Source of the DNA: Gammaproteobacteria bacterium
GTDB lineage: Bacteria; Pseudomonadota; Gammaproteobacteria; JAJPIJ01
Assembly (NCBI GenBank): GCA_022072255.1
Contig: JAJVHZ010000081.1
Span: forward strand, 1 to 56,481
Direction: 5' to 3'
Length of the DNA: 56,481 bases
The position numbers were made by a program, and so were the translations under genes. Below, piece after piece: positions 28,996 to 36,964 of this stretch (its first letter is position 1; each line of letters begins with the position of its first letter). The notes beneath the pieces were generated by a model. That model saw nothing but the letters and a program-made list of their open reading frames with translations, was not told the origin of the DNA and ran no database searches.

Positions 28996-30915
28996 TCATT
29001 GCGCGCGGCTGCGGTTGGCGATATCGGTATGCAGACGCTCGCTGAATTGTTCCAATGTCATCGCGCCCAAGTCTTCTCCGCGTCGCGTCCGCACGGCTAC
29101 GGTTTGATTTTCCTTCTCCCGTCCGCCGGCTACCAGGAGGTACGGGACACGCTGCAGCGTGTGCTCGCGGATTTTAAGGCCGATCTTCTCGTTTCTCAAG
29201 TCAGCTTCGACCCTGACGCCTTGTTTTTTCAGCTTTTCCGCCACCGCGGCTGCGTATTCGGCATGCGCGTCCGTGATGCTCAGCGTGACCGCCTGAACCG
29301 GCGCCAGCCATGGCGGGAAAATCCCGGCGTATTCCTCGATGAGAATGCCTATAAAGCGCTCCAGCGACCCCAGCACTGCACGGTGGAGCATGACCGGGCG
29401 ATGGCGCTGGCCGTCCTCGCCGACGAATTCCGCATCCAGACGCTCGGGCAACGCGAAATCGAGCTGGATCGTGCCGCATTGCCAGATCCGCCCGAGGCAG
29501 TCCTTGAGCGAAAACTCGATCTTTGGCCCGTAGAAGGCACCCTCCCCTGGATTTAGCTCCCATTTCAATGACTTGGCGTCCAAGGCCTTCGCGAGAGCTG
29601 CCTCGGCCTTGTCCCATTGAACGTCGGTGCCAATCCGCCTGGGCGGCCGTGTGGACAGCTTTACCTGTATCTCCGTGAAACCGAAATCGGCGTAGACCTG
29701 CCGCAGCAGATCGATAAAGGCGCTCGCCTCGGACAGGATCTGGTCCTCGGTGCAGAAGATGTGGGCGTCGTCCTGGACGAACCCACGGACCCGCATCAAC
29801 CCGTGCAGCGCCCCCGAGGGCTCATTGCGGTGGCAGGAGCCGAACTCCGCCAGCCGCAACGGCAGGTCGCGGTAACTCTTCACCCCCTGGTTGTAGATTT
29901 GCACGTGACCGGGGCAGTTCATCGGCTTGACGGCGTAGTCGCGGTTCTCCGAACTCGTCGTGAACATATGCTCGTGGTAGTTCTCCCAGTGCCCGGAGCG
30001 CTCCCACAACACGCGGTCCATGACCGTCGGGGTCCGGACCTCCTCGTAGCCGTGCTGCCAGAGCAGATGCCGCATGTACTGCTCGATCTGCTGCCAGATC
30101 ACCCAGCCCTTGGGGTGCCAGAAGACCATGCCCGGGGCCTCTTCCTGCAGATGAAAGAGACCCAGTGACTTGCCCAGCTTGCGATGGTCCCGCTTCTCGG
30201 CCTCTTCGAGCCGGTGCAGGTATTGCTTCAGCGACTTCTCGTCCGGCCACGCAGTGCCGTAGATGCGCTGTAGCATCTCGTTGCGCGAATCGCCGCGCCA
30301 GTAGGCACCGGCGATCTTCATCAGTTTGAAGGCCGGGATCCTGCCGGTGCTGGGGACGTGCGGCCCGCGGCACAGGTCGACGAAATCGCCCTGCCCGTAA
30401 AGCGAGATGGCCTCGTTGGCGGGAATGGAGGCGATGATCTCGGCCTTGTACGCCTCGCCCATGTCGCGGAAGAACTCGACTGCCTCGTCGCGTTCCATCA
30501 TCCGGCGCTCGACGCGGTGGTCCGCGGCGGCAAGCTCCTTCATCTTCGCCTCGATCTTCTCAAGATCCTCCGGTGTGAAGGGGCGCTTGTAGGAGAAGTC
30601 GTAGTAGAAGCCGTCCTCGATCACCGGGCCGATCGTGACCTGCGCATCCGGATAAAGGCTCTTTACCGCCTGAGCGAGCAGATGGGCACAACTGTGACGG
30701 ATGACTTCGAGGCCATCCGGATCCTTCGCCGTGACGAGCGCAAGCTGGGCATCACGGTCGATGAGATACGAAGTATCGACGAGCTTCCCGTCGACCCGCG
30801 CGGCAAGCGCAGCCTTGGCCAGACCCGGTCCTATGGAGGCGGCCACATCGGCGGCGGTAACGGGGTGGTCGAAGTGACGCTGACTGCCGTCAGGCAGGGT
30901 GATCGTAACCGACAT
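28996..30915 (-). CDS. thrS: Threonine-tRNA ligase
   Basis: 639 residues from the ATG at 30915 (GAGGAG nine bases upstream); nine further codons are open upstream but have no better signal. Domains: TGS ([15 protein letters not shown], about 1-65), the editing domain with the HSCAHLLAQ motif and HRVERR region, the class II core with [10 protein letters not shown] carrying the zinc Cys, and a C-terminal anticodon-binding domain. Length matches E. coli ThrS (642). The tRNA-Val terminator ends only 50 bp upstream, leaving little room for a promoter of its own. Confidence 0.97.
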   Translation of the reverse strand: MSVTITLPDGSQRHFDHPVTAADVAASIGPGLAKAALAARVDGKLVDTSYLIDRDAQLALVTAKDPDGLEVIRHSCAHLLAQAVKSLYPDAQVTIGPVIEDGFYYDFSYKRPFTPEDLEKIEAKMKELAAADHRVERRMMERDEAVEFFRDMGEAYKAEIIASIPANEAISLYGQGDFVDLCRGPHVPSTGRIPAFKLMKIAGAYWRGDSRNEMLQRIYGTAWPDEKSLKQYLHRLEEAEKRDHRKLGKSLGLFHLQEEAPGMVFWHPKGWVIWQQIEQYMRHLLWQHGYEEVRTPTVMDRVLWERSGHWENYHEHMFTTSSENRDYAVKPMNCPGHVQIYNQGVKSYRDLPLRLAEFGSCHRNEPSGALHGLMRVRGFVQDDAHIFCTEDQILSEASAFIDLLRQVYADFGFTEIQVKLSTRPPRRIGTDVQWDKAEAALAKALDAKSLKWELNPGEGAFYGPKIEFSLKDCLGRIWQCGTIQLDFALPERLDAEFVGEDGQRHRPVMLHRAVLGSLERFIGILIEEYAGIFPPWLAPVQAVTLSITDAHAEYAAAVAEKLKKQGVRVEADLRNEKIGLKIREHTLQRVPYLLVAGGREKENQTVAVRTRRGEDLGAMTLEQFSERLHTDIANRSRAQ

Positions 30916-30966
30916 CGTGCTACGCTCCTCAGTGGCCTCCACGAGCGGCCATCCTCATCGGATACT

Positions 30967-30993
30967 CAAACAAAAACACCGCCATCGCGGTGT
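30967..30993 (-). terminator. Intrinsic terminator between tRNA-Val and thrS
   Basis: On minus, ACACCGC and GCGGTGT form a 7-bp stem around a 4-nt loop (30976-30993), followed by a T-rich tract (TTTTGTTT). It lies 13 bp past the tRNA-Val CCA end and upstream of thrS, so it ends the tRNA transcript and could also reduce read-through into thrS. Confidence 0.8.
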
Positions 30994-31005
30994 CGGTAGT
31001 GGAAT

Positions 31006-31082
31006 TGGTAGGCGCGATTGGACTCGAACCAACGACCCCCACCATGTCAAGGTGGTGCTCTAACCAACTGAGCTACGCGCCT
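31006..31082 (-). tRNA. tRNA-Val (anticodon GAC)
   Basis: A complete 77-nt cloverleaf on minus. The acceptor stem is AGGCGCG/CGCGCCT with discriminator A and encoded CCA. The D-arm is AGCTCAGTTGGTTAGAGC, the anticodon stem CCACC/GGTGG has loop TTGACAT (anticodon GAC), and the T-arm is GTTGGTTCGAGTCCAAT. Nearly the whole body matches the E. coli Val-GAC genes. An intrinsic terminator follows it. Confidence 0.97.
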
Positions 31083-31805
31083 GTAGTCACAGGGCCCCGC
31101 AGGATACCGGAAAACACGCTGAGGTTGAAGCGGTGCGCCGTCTGGCCTTGGAATGGCATATCGAGCGCCGGCGTGAGCCGGAGCGAGAATACCGGTCGGG
31201 CGTGCCACACCCCGATTGCAGCCGGGTGAGTACCTCCTGTTTGACGCTCGGCCGTTTGAGCATTGCGCGCGCGGCTGCCTGGGTGCCCATCCAGACGCTG
31301 CGCAGCACCACGACCTGGCACGCGGTACTCCCTGCGGACGGTCAGCACATAGCCGAGCAGCAAGCCCTGAAGTGCGTGGAGCCCGAAAAATCCGCGACTG
31401 TCCGAAAGACTGCGTTGCGCGGTGCAGGGTCTGGTGACATCAAACGCCATGTACGGGCCGTAACGCTCGCGCCGATGCCTGCCACCGACAGCCGGCACCG
31501 CGTGGCCCATACACCGGGTTGTAGCGCCCGACGACGACCATCAGATGATGCAGGCCGACGAGCTTGCTGAACGGGGTCCCTGCCGCCCGGTCGTCGGCAG
31601 GGGCGCAATTGAGGATCCACAAGGCGCAGGGACGGAGCCGGTATGGACACCGGGGGACGCTCTCCAAGCCGAATTCCTACCACCGTGGCCACTCCAGCCA
31701 TGGCCTCCCGCCACCCTTGCAGGCGCGGCGGGAGGCCATGGCTGGAGCGACGGTTCAAGCGCGGGCAAATTCGCCCCGACGTATGTCCGATGCGGAGCAG
31801 CCTGC
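31083..31805. other. 723-bp region without an intact gene, possibly gene remnants
   Basis: No single frame looks like a complete gene. On minus, two neighbouring frames each have a protein-like segment: LVGLHHLMVVVGRYNPVYG in the frame ending near 31440, and GFFGLHALQGLLLGYVLTV in a shifted frame near 31340-31420. This could be a frameshifted, decaying membrane-protein gene, but I recognise no family. A 21-bp perfect inverted repeat lies at 31692-31747. The tRNA-Val promoter should be near 31083-31125 (minus -10 TATCCT near 31100-31105, weak -35). Confidence 0.3.
31692..31747. repeat. Perfect 21-bp inverted repeat with 14-nt spacer
   Basis: The arms are 31692-31712 (beginning CTCCAGCCATGGCC) and 31727-31747 (ending GGCCATGGCTGGAG), perfectly complementary over 21 bp around ACCCTTGCAGGCGC. 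It lies 58 bp past the stop codon of the secreted-protein gene at 31806. There is no T-run on either side. It could be a bidirectional terminator, an mRNA-stabilising palindrome of the REP type, or a remnant of a mobile element. Confidence 0.85.
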
Positions 31806-33401
31806 CTACCAGGCGCCGCGCAGGGACTGTGGGTCGAAACGCGGGTCGTTGGTGATCACCGAGGTATCGACGAACTCGAACTGGTTCATCGGTAGCGTTT
31901 GCAGCTGGGTGATGGTCGCCCGGTCCCAGCGCGCACTGGGGTCACCCTGGACGTAGAGATCGCTACCGATGTCGGCGACATAAAGACCATAGCGCTGCAT
32001 GGCGCGCGCGAGCGCTTGCGCCTGCGGCGTCCAGGTGACCGGAACGATGTAACTCGATTTCAGACGCAGCAACGCCCCGAACGGGATGCCGCCGGCAGTG
32101 TCGCCACCAGCGCGGTGTCTCCCGGGCCAGACGAATGCCTTGGCGAGCACCCCGTCACGGAAGGTGACGCGCAGGGCATGGCGAACCTCCCCGGCACTCG
32201 CCTCATCGACACGCGCGAGCAACGGCAGGATGGGAAGCCCGGCTGCATCAGCGGATGTCCAGGTGTTCGGACGCAGGGCGTAGGCGCGCAACTCCCAGGC
32301 GGCGGTGCTGCCGGCGCTCCACACGCCGCCCGCCTTGTAGGTGAACCAGCTCTCCCAGAGTCTGCACGTGCCCTGCTCGACCACCAGGACGTGGCGGTCA
32401 CCGCAATTGTCCGGATCGTTGCAGGCACCGCCCTCGAGTCTGATACGGGCGTCGAGCGGGAACGGGAAGCGTCGTTGCGCGGCCGCCAGCGTGTGACAGC
32501 CGCGATGGATGCCGAATCCTCCCCCGGATTGCGCGACTGCGCAGTCGCTCTCGTCCGGGTAGCCGTCCTCCAGCGACACCACGGGCCAGGTGGTAGTGGC
32601 GCTCGAGCCGTCGACGATGTTGTAGGGTATACCGTAGTAGTCGGCATACTGCTGGGGGTTGTCGTTCACGCCCCAGTCCGCGTGCAGCCTGCGCGCACTG
32701 CCGATGTTGTTGACCCACGCATCGCTCTGCGCGTGGACTGGGAATCGTGCACGGTCATCGATACGAACGTTGAAGATCGCCTGATCCGGAAACATGGGGC
32801 AGCCACCGATGGTTGGCGCACCGGAGGATGGAGGCGGGGCCGAGGCGAAGCTCGCCGTGACCATGCGCTCCCGATCGAGCGCCACTGCACAGGTCGGCGC
32901 CGTCCCGGCGCAGTCGCCGCCCCAACCGCCGAACGACGATCCCGCCGCCGGCACGGCCTTCAACGTCACCGCGGTGCCGCTTGCGTACATCTCACTGCAA
33001 TCCGCGCTGCAGTCGATCCCTGCTGGCGTCGAAGTCACCGTTCCGGTGCCCGTCAATTGCACGCTCAGCGTGAACCGGACCGGTGGTGGTGGCGGTGGCC
33101 GAACGACCGGCCGTCGGGCCGCAACTGCCGCGTTGTTGCCCAACACGGCCACTGGCGCGGCGACGGTCCGGCCCTGCGTCGCGTGGGAGTCTGGCGCCGC
33201 AGCCGAGGCGACGGCGCCGCAGAAACCTCCCACGACGACGCGGAGCGTCAGCCTGACTGAATTGAGCTTGAACCGGGAACCGGCGGTCGGGACGGGATTG
33301 CGGTGAAGTTCTCCACGACCAAGGTGCCGTGGAGCGCCGTGCCGGCCCGGCCGGCATCGCTGAGGAACGATGAAGGAAAACCAGGACATGGGCCTCGACA
33401 C
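31806..33401 (-). CDS. Secreted protein with divergent InlB-like repeat and conserved unknown C-terminal domain
   Basis: 531 residues. A Pro-rich linker (about residues 98-107) precedes one Cys-containing beta-repeat (about 108-190, TGTVTSTPAGIDCSADCSEM ... FGGWGGDCAGTAPTC) of the divergent InlB B-repeat type common in exported proteins. The remaining 330 residues have conserved-looking stretches (GDRHVLVVEQGTCRLWE, LRPNTWTSADAAGLPILP, YGLYVADIGSDLYVQG) that I associate with an unnamed secreted family of soil bacteria. The export signal appears to be VRLTLRVVVGGFCGAVASA, about 45 residues in; no usable start codon lies right before it, so either the ATG at 33401 or 33389 is used, or the 5' end is damaged. 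Function unknown. Confidence 0.7.
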   Translation of the reverse strand: MSRPMSWFSFIVPQRCRPGRHGAPRHLGRGELHRNPVPTAGSRFKLNSVRLTLRVVVGGFCGAVASAAAPDSHATQGRTVAAPVAVLGNNAAVAARRPVVRPPPPPPVRFTLSVQLTGTGTVTSTPAGIDCSADCSEMYASGTAVTLKAVPAAGSSFGGWGGDCAGTAPTCAVALDRERMVTASFASAPPPSSGAPTIGGCPMFPDQAIFNVRIDDRARFPVHAQSDAWVNNIGSARRLHADWGVNDNPQQYADYYGIPYNIVDGSSATTTWPVVSLEDGYPDESDCAVAQSGGGFGIHRGCHTLAAAQRRFPFPLDARIRLEGGACNDPDNCGDRHVLVVEQGTCRLWESWFTYKAGGVWSAGSTAAWELRAYALRPNTWTSADAAGLPILPLLARVDEASAGEVRHALRVTFRDGVLAKAFVWPGRHRAGGDTAGGIPFGALLRLKSSYIVPVTWTPQAQALARAMQRYGLYVADIGSDLYVQGDPSARWDRATITQLQTLPMNQFEFVDTSVITNDPRFDPQSLRGAW

Positions 33402-33586
33402 TCACGAAGGGGAGTCTTCGGCAAAACTAGCCCAGCGGCAGTAGCGACGATCGGGTCACCTGTCACAGTTCCGGTCGCCGGAATTACGACGTGGCCAAGG
33501 CGCCGGCGGGGCGCCCCGGTACCTGGAGGGGCTGTGCCGCCGCACGGCCGATCATGGATAGCCCTTTGCAGGCGCAGGCTCGCGCG

Positions 33587-34090
33587 TCACTCCTTCCAGT
33601 GCACCGCCGCGAAAACCGGATCGAAAGTGGCGATGGCAGGCATGGCGCCACCGTTGCCGACGATGGAAAAATAGGCGCCGCCCCTGACACCGACCAGAAA
33701 GTACTCAATCAGATACTGCTGCGCATCGTTCTCGCCGCGCTGGGAGATCATCGAGTAAAGGGTGTGGCGATCGTCGAAACTTGTCTTCCTGAGGTCGCGC
33801 ACGACCGTGGCGCCCTGCTCGCTCGCCGACTTCGGCATCTCGGTCTCGGCATAGTTTCTCAGGGTATCGGTCTTGGAGGCGGCCTCCTCCGGGGTCACGG
33901 AATCCTCGAGACTGAACTGCAGCACGGTCACCTGCTCGCCGTTCGGGCCGGACATATGAATCCTGTCTTCGCCCACAGTCGCCTGGTATCCGTCCGGCCA
34001 ATCCAGAGTGATTATCTCGAAACCGATCTGCTCTGCACTGGCCTCCACAGCACACCACAACAAGAAGGCGGCGAATACTCGCTTGCACAT
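33587..34090 (-). CDS. Small exported protein of unknown function
   Basis: 167 residues from the ATG at 34090, which has GGGAG five bases upstream. A clear signal peptide, MCKRVFAAFLLWCAVEASA, should be cleaved before EQIGFE. The mature part is a mixed alpha/beta domain (LDWPDGYQATVGEDRIHMSG, NGEQVTVLQFSLEDSVTPEE, AAYFSIVGNG-like end) reminiscent of small PsbP/DUF1795-like periplasmic domains, but I cannot name the family. A frame extending 71 codons upstream is Arg/Ser/Cys-rich and looks non-coding. A minus promoter candidate lies at 34355-34384. Confidence 0.72.
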   Translation of the reverse strand: MCKRVFAAFLLWCAVEASAEQIGFEIITLDWPDGYQATVGEDRIHMSGPNGEQVTVLQFSLEDSVTPEEAASKTDTLRNYAETEMPKSASEQGATVVRDLRKTSFDDRHTLYSMISQRGENDAQQYLIEYFLVGVRGGAYFSIVGNGGAMPAIATFDPVFAAVHWKE

Positions 34091-34127
34091 AGGTTCTCCC
34101 GTTGGCGCAATCGCTCGAAGTGATTGT

Positions 34128-34241
34128 TCAGCGTACGAGGCGCGGGCAGATCCAAGGCCTGGTTCCGACCCGCACATTCTCGACCGCCCGGAGACTCTGG
34201 AGCATCCGCACGTCGCTGACCCGCTTCCAACACTCCTGCAT
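34128..34241 (-). CDS. Possible 37-residue small ORF
   Basis: ATG at 34241 is preceded by GGGAAGGGAAC, a strong ribosome site, and opens a 37-codon frame (MQECWKRVSDVRMLQSLRAV ... ICPRLVR) that ends 37 bp before the start of the exported-protein gene at 34090. The candidate promoter at 34355-34384 would transcribe both. No family was recognised and there is no signal peptide. It may be a leader peptide or chance. Confidence 0.25.
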   Translation of the reverse strand: MQECWKRVSDVRMLQSLRAVENVRVGTRPWICPRLVR

Positions 34242-34354
34242 GTTCCCTTCCCGGGACAGATCGTCCTGAGTCTCGGCTGTGGAGAGAATCGCTGCCCCCT
34301 CAACGAGACGGCGACCGCGCACGGGCGCGATCGGTACAGGTCGCGTCAGGCGCT

Positions 34355-34384
34355 TCTATAGCACTTTCGGGGGGCAGTCATCAA
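34355..34384 (-). promoter_or_regulatory. Candidate sigma-70 promoter
   Basis: On minus, -35 TTGATG and -10 TATAGA are separated by 18 bp, with an extended -10 TGC directly before the -10 hexamer. It points at the small ORF (34241) and the exported-protein gene (34090). The rest of the 34242-34523 gap holds no gene that I can support. Confidence 0.45.
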
Positions 34385-34523
34385 ATGTTCTCGCGACCAC
34401 CACCGGGAGTCCTGGACCGCGCTCAGTGGGTCACACCTCCCTACCGAGAAAGGCGGCTGGGCCGGGGGCAGCGACCGGGATCCACGAGCGAGTCCGCGAG
34501 CGAGTGAAAACGGCAGGGCGCTG

Positions 34524-35195
34524 TCATTGCTTGAGTGTTTCGAGAAAACGGAGAAATTCCCGGTCGAGCACGGCATACGCAACCGTATTTAAGTGGGTGC
34601 CGTCGCCAGAATCGAATTCAGCACGCATATGTCGATCGGATTCGCTGTTACGCGTCACCTTTTCCACGTCGAACAGCGGCACACCCTCGCTTTCCGAAAG
34701 TTCGCGCAGCCATTGATTGAACTGAACTATCTGCTCGTACCCATCCGGGCGGCCAAGTAACTTCAGCTTGACGAACTCCTTCACGTGCTCGAACGGCGTC
34801 CGACTTGCCGCTGGCGGCACCGTCGTAGCGATCACCGGGATTGCGTTGGCGTCCTTTACTCGGCGAATCCAGCCACGGTAGAGATCCTTAAATGCCACCA
34901 AGTCGCCGGGAAAATAGGCCGAGCACTCCTGGATGACGACTGCATCGGGGATGCTCTCTCTCGACCCCAGAACCCGATCGAGCTCCGTGCTCTTGTCGAA
35001 ATCATAGACGTACCGCGACTCGATCCCGAAGGCGGCGTTACCCGCGCGCTGGGTGAATTCATCGAGATTCCACCGCCTTAGCGTCGAGGCCTCGATGTAT
35101 ACGATGTCCATTGCCGAAGCCGCTACAGTGCCGGCCGTCATCGCGACCATGCAAGACGCGTATAGGAATTCACGCGCGATCCGGCACCACGGCAT
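34524..35195 (-). CDS. Exported SGNH/GDSL-type hydrolase
   Basis: 223 residues from the ATG at 35195, which overlaps the acyltransferase stop as TGATG, so translation is coupled. A signal peptide (about 8-28, hydrophobic, ending TVAASA) precedes the SGNH core. Block I is atypical (VYIEASTLRRW), with Ser in EAST as the likely nucleophile. A clearer end motif is DGTHLNTVAYAVLD, giving the Asp-x-x-His pair. The middle IPVIATTVPP resembles the Gly/Asn block region. Such enzymes add or remove O-acyl groups in the periplasm. Co-expression with the acyltransferase suggests tailoring of an EPS substituent. Confidence 0.72.
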   Translation of the reverse strand: MPWCRIAREFLYASCMVAMTAGTVAASAMDIVYIEASTLRRWNLDEFTQRAGNAAFGIESRYVYDFDKSTELDRVLGSRESIPDAVVIQECSAYFPGDLVAFKDLYRGWIRRVKDANAIPVIATTVPPAASRTPFEHVKEFVKLKLLGRPDGYEQIVQFNQWLRELSESEGVPLFDVEKVTRNSESDRHMRAEFDSGDGTHLNTVAYAVLDREFLRFLETLKQ

Positions 35196-35881
35196 CAATC
35201 TGGCGCCGCCCCCAAATTACTGGTGAAATCCGATCTCTTCAGCGCGCGGGCGGGATTTCCGATTGCTATGCTATCGGGCGGAAGCGGCTTGTTCACCACG
35301 CTGCCCGCGGAAACGACCGATGCCGCTCCGATGCTGGCCATGACGATACATCCCTCGCCCAGCCAGCATCTGTCGCCGATCACTACCCGTTCGAATCGCG
35401 GCGGGCTCTCATTGTTCACGCCTCCTGCTTGCAGCGCGCCGCCATGCTGGTACTTTCCGCTCAACACCGACACACGGCTGCCAATCAGGACGTTTTCGCC
35501 AATATCGGCCGTACCTATGATCGAATTGGCCCCGATGACTACGCCTCGACCGACGCGGGTATTGGGATGCGAAAAAAAAGAGCCGAACGCCACAGCCAGG
35601 TCACAATGACATTCATCCAGCGTGATCAGGTAAAACGAGGTGCGCAGAAACTGGCCAGTCCTGCCCGGGAAATGGCTGAAAAACTTCGCGAAGAAATCGA
35701 ACGCGTCTTCCCAACCCAGCCGCCGGTAGGACTCCCGGCTAAGAATGGCAAAAGGACCGGTTATCAGGAAGCAAACCGCGGTCGCCATACACTTCAGGCA
35801 ATACCGCAATGACTTACGCGACAGTACCGCTTCGACCCGTGCGAGCAGTCGTCTGCGCGGTTGATGCTGAACACTCTCCAT
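35195..35881 (-). CDS. Hexapeptide-repeat (left-handed beta-helix) acyltransferase
   Basis: 228 residues from the ATG at 35881 (GAGG upstream but 13 bases away, so the start is not certain; a GTG at 35911 is open). A hydrophobic segment near 35-55 (CMATAVCFLITGPFAIL) is followed from about 105 by left-handed beta-helix repeats: VGRGVVIGANSIIGTADI, IGENVLIGSRVSVLSG, VVIGDRCWLGEGCIVMASI and AAGSVVNKPLPPDSIAIGNP, closing with the typical NPA turn. The KYQHG loop holds the usual active-site His. The family O- or N-acetylates sugars with acetyl-CoA or an acyl-ACP; with an ACP and an AMP-ligase in the operon, a non-acetyl donor is plausible. Confidence 0.85.
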   Translation of the reverse strand: MESVQHQPRRRLLARVEAVLSRKSLRYCLKCMATAVCFLITGPFAILSRESYRRLGWEDAFDFFAKFFSHFPGRTGQFLRTSFYLITLDECHCDLAVAFGSFFSHPNTRVGRGVVIGANSIIGTADIGENVLIGSRVSVLSGKYQHGGALQAGGVNNESPPRFERVVIGDRCWLGEGCIVMASIGAASVVSAGSVVNKPLPPDSIAIGNPARALKRSDFTSNLGAAPD

Positions 35882-35954
35882 CGGCTCTGCGTACCTCGTC
35901 AGTCCTCTCACGCCTCAATGACAGCGAACCATTTGCCGGCGCGCGGTGTCGCAA

Positions 35955-36953
35955 TCAGGCAGCTGTCTGCTGCGGTCTGGTCATCGGACCGCTGACCACG
36001 TCTATCGTCAGCGCGGACCAGTGCAGTGGCGCCGTGGTCTTGCGCTTGGCATCGATGTCACGGTAGATCAATTCGGCCTGTTCCACGGTCATCCCCAGCT
36101 CCTCAGCCAGTTCCGCGGGTGTACTGCCGAGGTTGTGCGCCAGAAGCGCGACATCCATTCGGCCGTACGGAAGGGCAAAATAGAACTCGTCCTGACCTTG
36201 GACCATGCTGTACGTGTCCGTCGTGGGCGGAGCCTCGCGAATCACCTCCGGCACGTCCAGGTATTGAGCCAAGGCGTATACCTGCGTCTTATACAAGTGC
36301 GCAATGGGCTTCAGGTCGGCGGACCCATCTCCATTCTTGACGAAGAAGCCCTGGTCGTACTCGAGCCGGTTGGGCGTTCCGACCACCGCATAGTGCAGCC
36401 GATCGCCGTGAAAATACTCGACCGTCTTGCGTACGCGCTGTTTGAAATTCGTGGCCGCGACAATCTGCAGGTAGGCTTTGCGGTCGAGCTTTTCTTCCAG
36501 GATATTCCCGTCGGGGGACTGTACCACCAGCTTGAAATAGTTGAAGCGCCCTGCTTGCCCCCCGGCTATGACTATCTTGCTTCTCCACTCGCCGGTATAC
36601 GCCGGGAAAACGGTGCGAATGGCATCATCACGCCAGCGGTAACAACCCAAGGCCTCGAGTGCTGGCGCGATATCGAACAGCTCATGAGGAATTCTCAGCT
36701 GTTCGACGACCATACGGCCCCGTATGGTGCTTTCCGAGGACGAATCACGCTCCGGAAGCAACAGGCCGAAGACCCGCTCGTGTCCCACGGCCCGCACCGC
36801 CAGTGCAGCGCACACCGCGCTGTCCACGCCGCCGGAGACTGCCACTATCAATCCCCTGCGGTTCAGATCCAGGCTAAGCATCTGCCGCATGCGGGTGACG
36901 ATTCGGTCCACCTCTTTCGCGGGGTCAATCTGAAGTCGATGCGCGATTTTCAT
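35955..36953 (-). CDS. NadE-like ATP pyrophosphatase (amide-forming, PP-loop)
   Basis: 332 residues from the ATG at 36953, six bases after GGAG; five further codons, including an ATG at 36965 in a TGATG overlap with the ligase stop, are open upstream. The PP-loop SGGVDSA is at 40-46. The end of the core, KPIAHLYKTQVYALAQYLDV followed by PPTTD, is a hallmark of NAD synthetases. An insert of roughly 60 residues (about 95-150) is absent from short NadE proteins, and there is no glutaminase domain, so ammonia must come from elsewhere, perhaps from the AsnB-like protein. In this context it more likely adenylates and amidates a carboxylate of the EPS pathway than makes NAD, but true NadE activity is not excluded. 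Confidence 0.75.
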   Translation of the reverse strand: MKIAHRLQIDPAKEVDRIVTRMRQMLSLDLNRRGLIVAVSGGVDSAVCAALAVRAVGHERVFGLLLPERDSSSESTIRGRMVVEQLRIPHELFDIAPALEALGCYRWRDDAIRTVFPAYTGEWRSKIVIAGGQAGRFNYFKLVVQSPDGNILEEKLDRKAYLQIVAATNFKQRVRKTVEYFHGDRLHYAVVGTPNRLEYDQGFFVKNGDGSADLKPIAHLYKTQVYALAQYLDVPEVIREAPPTTDTYSMVQGQDEFYFALPYGRMDVALLAHNLGSTPAELAEELGMTVEQAELIYRDIDAKRKTTAPLHWSALTIDVVSGPMTRPQQTAA

Positions 36954-36964
36954 CATGTGCTCCA

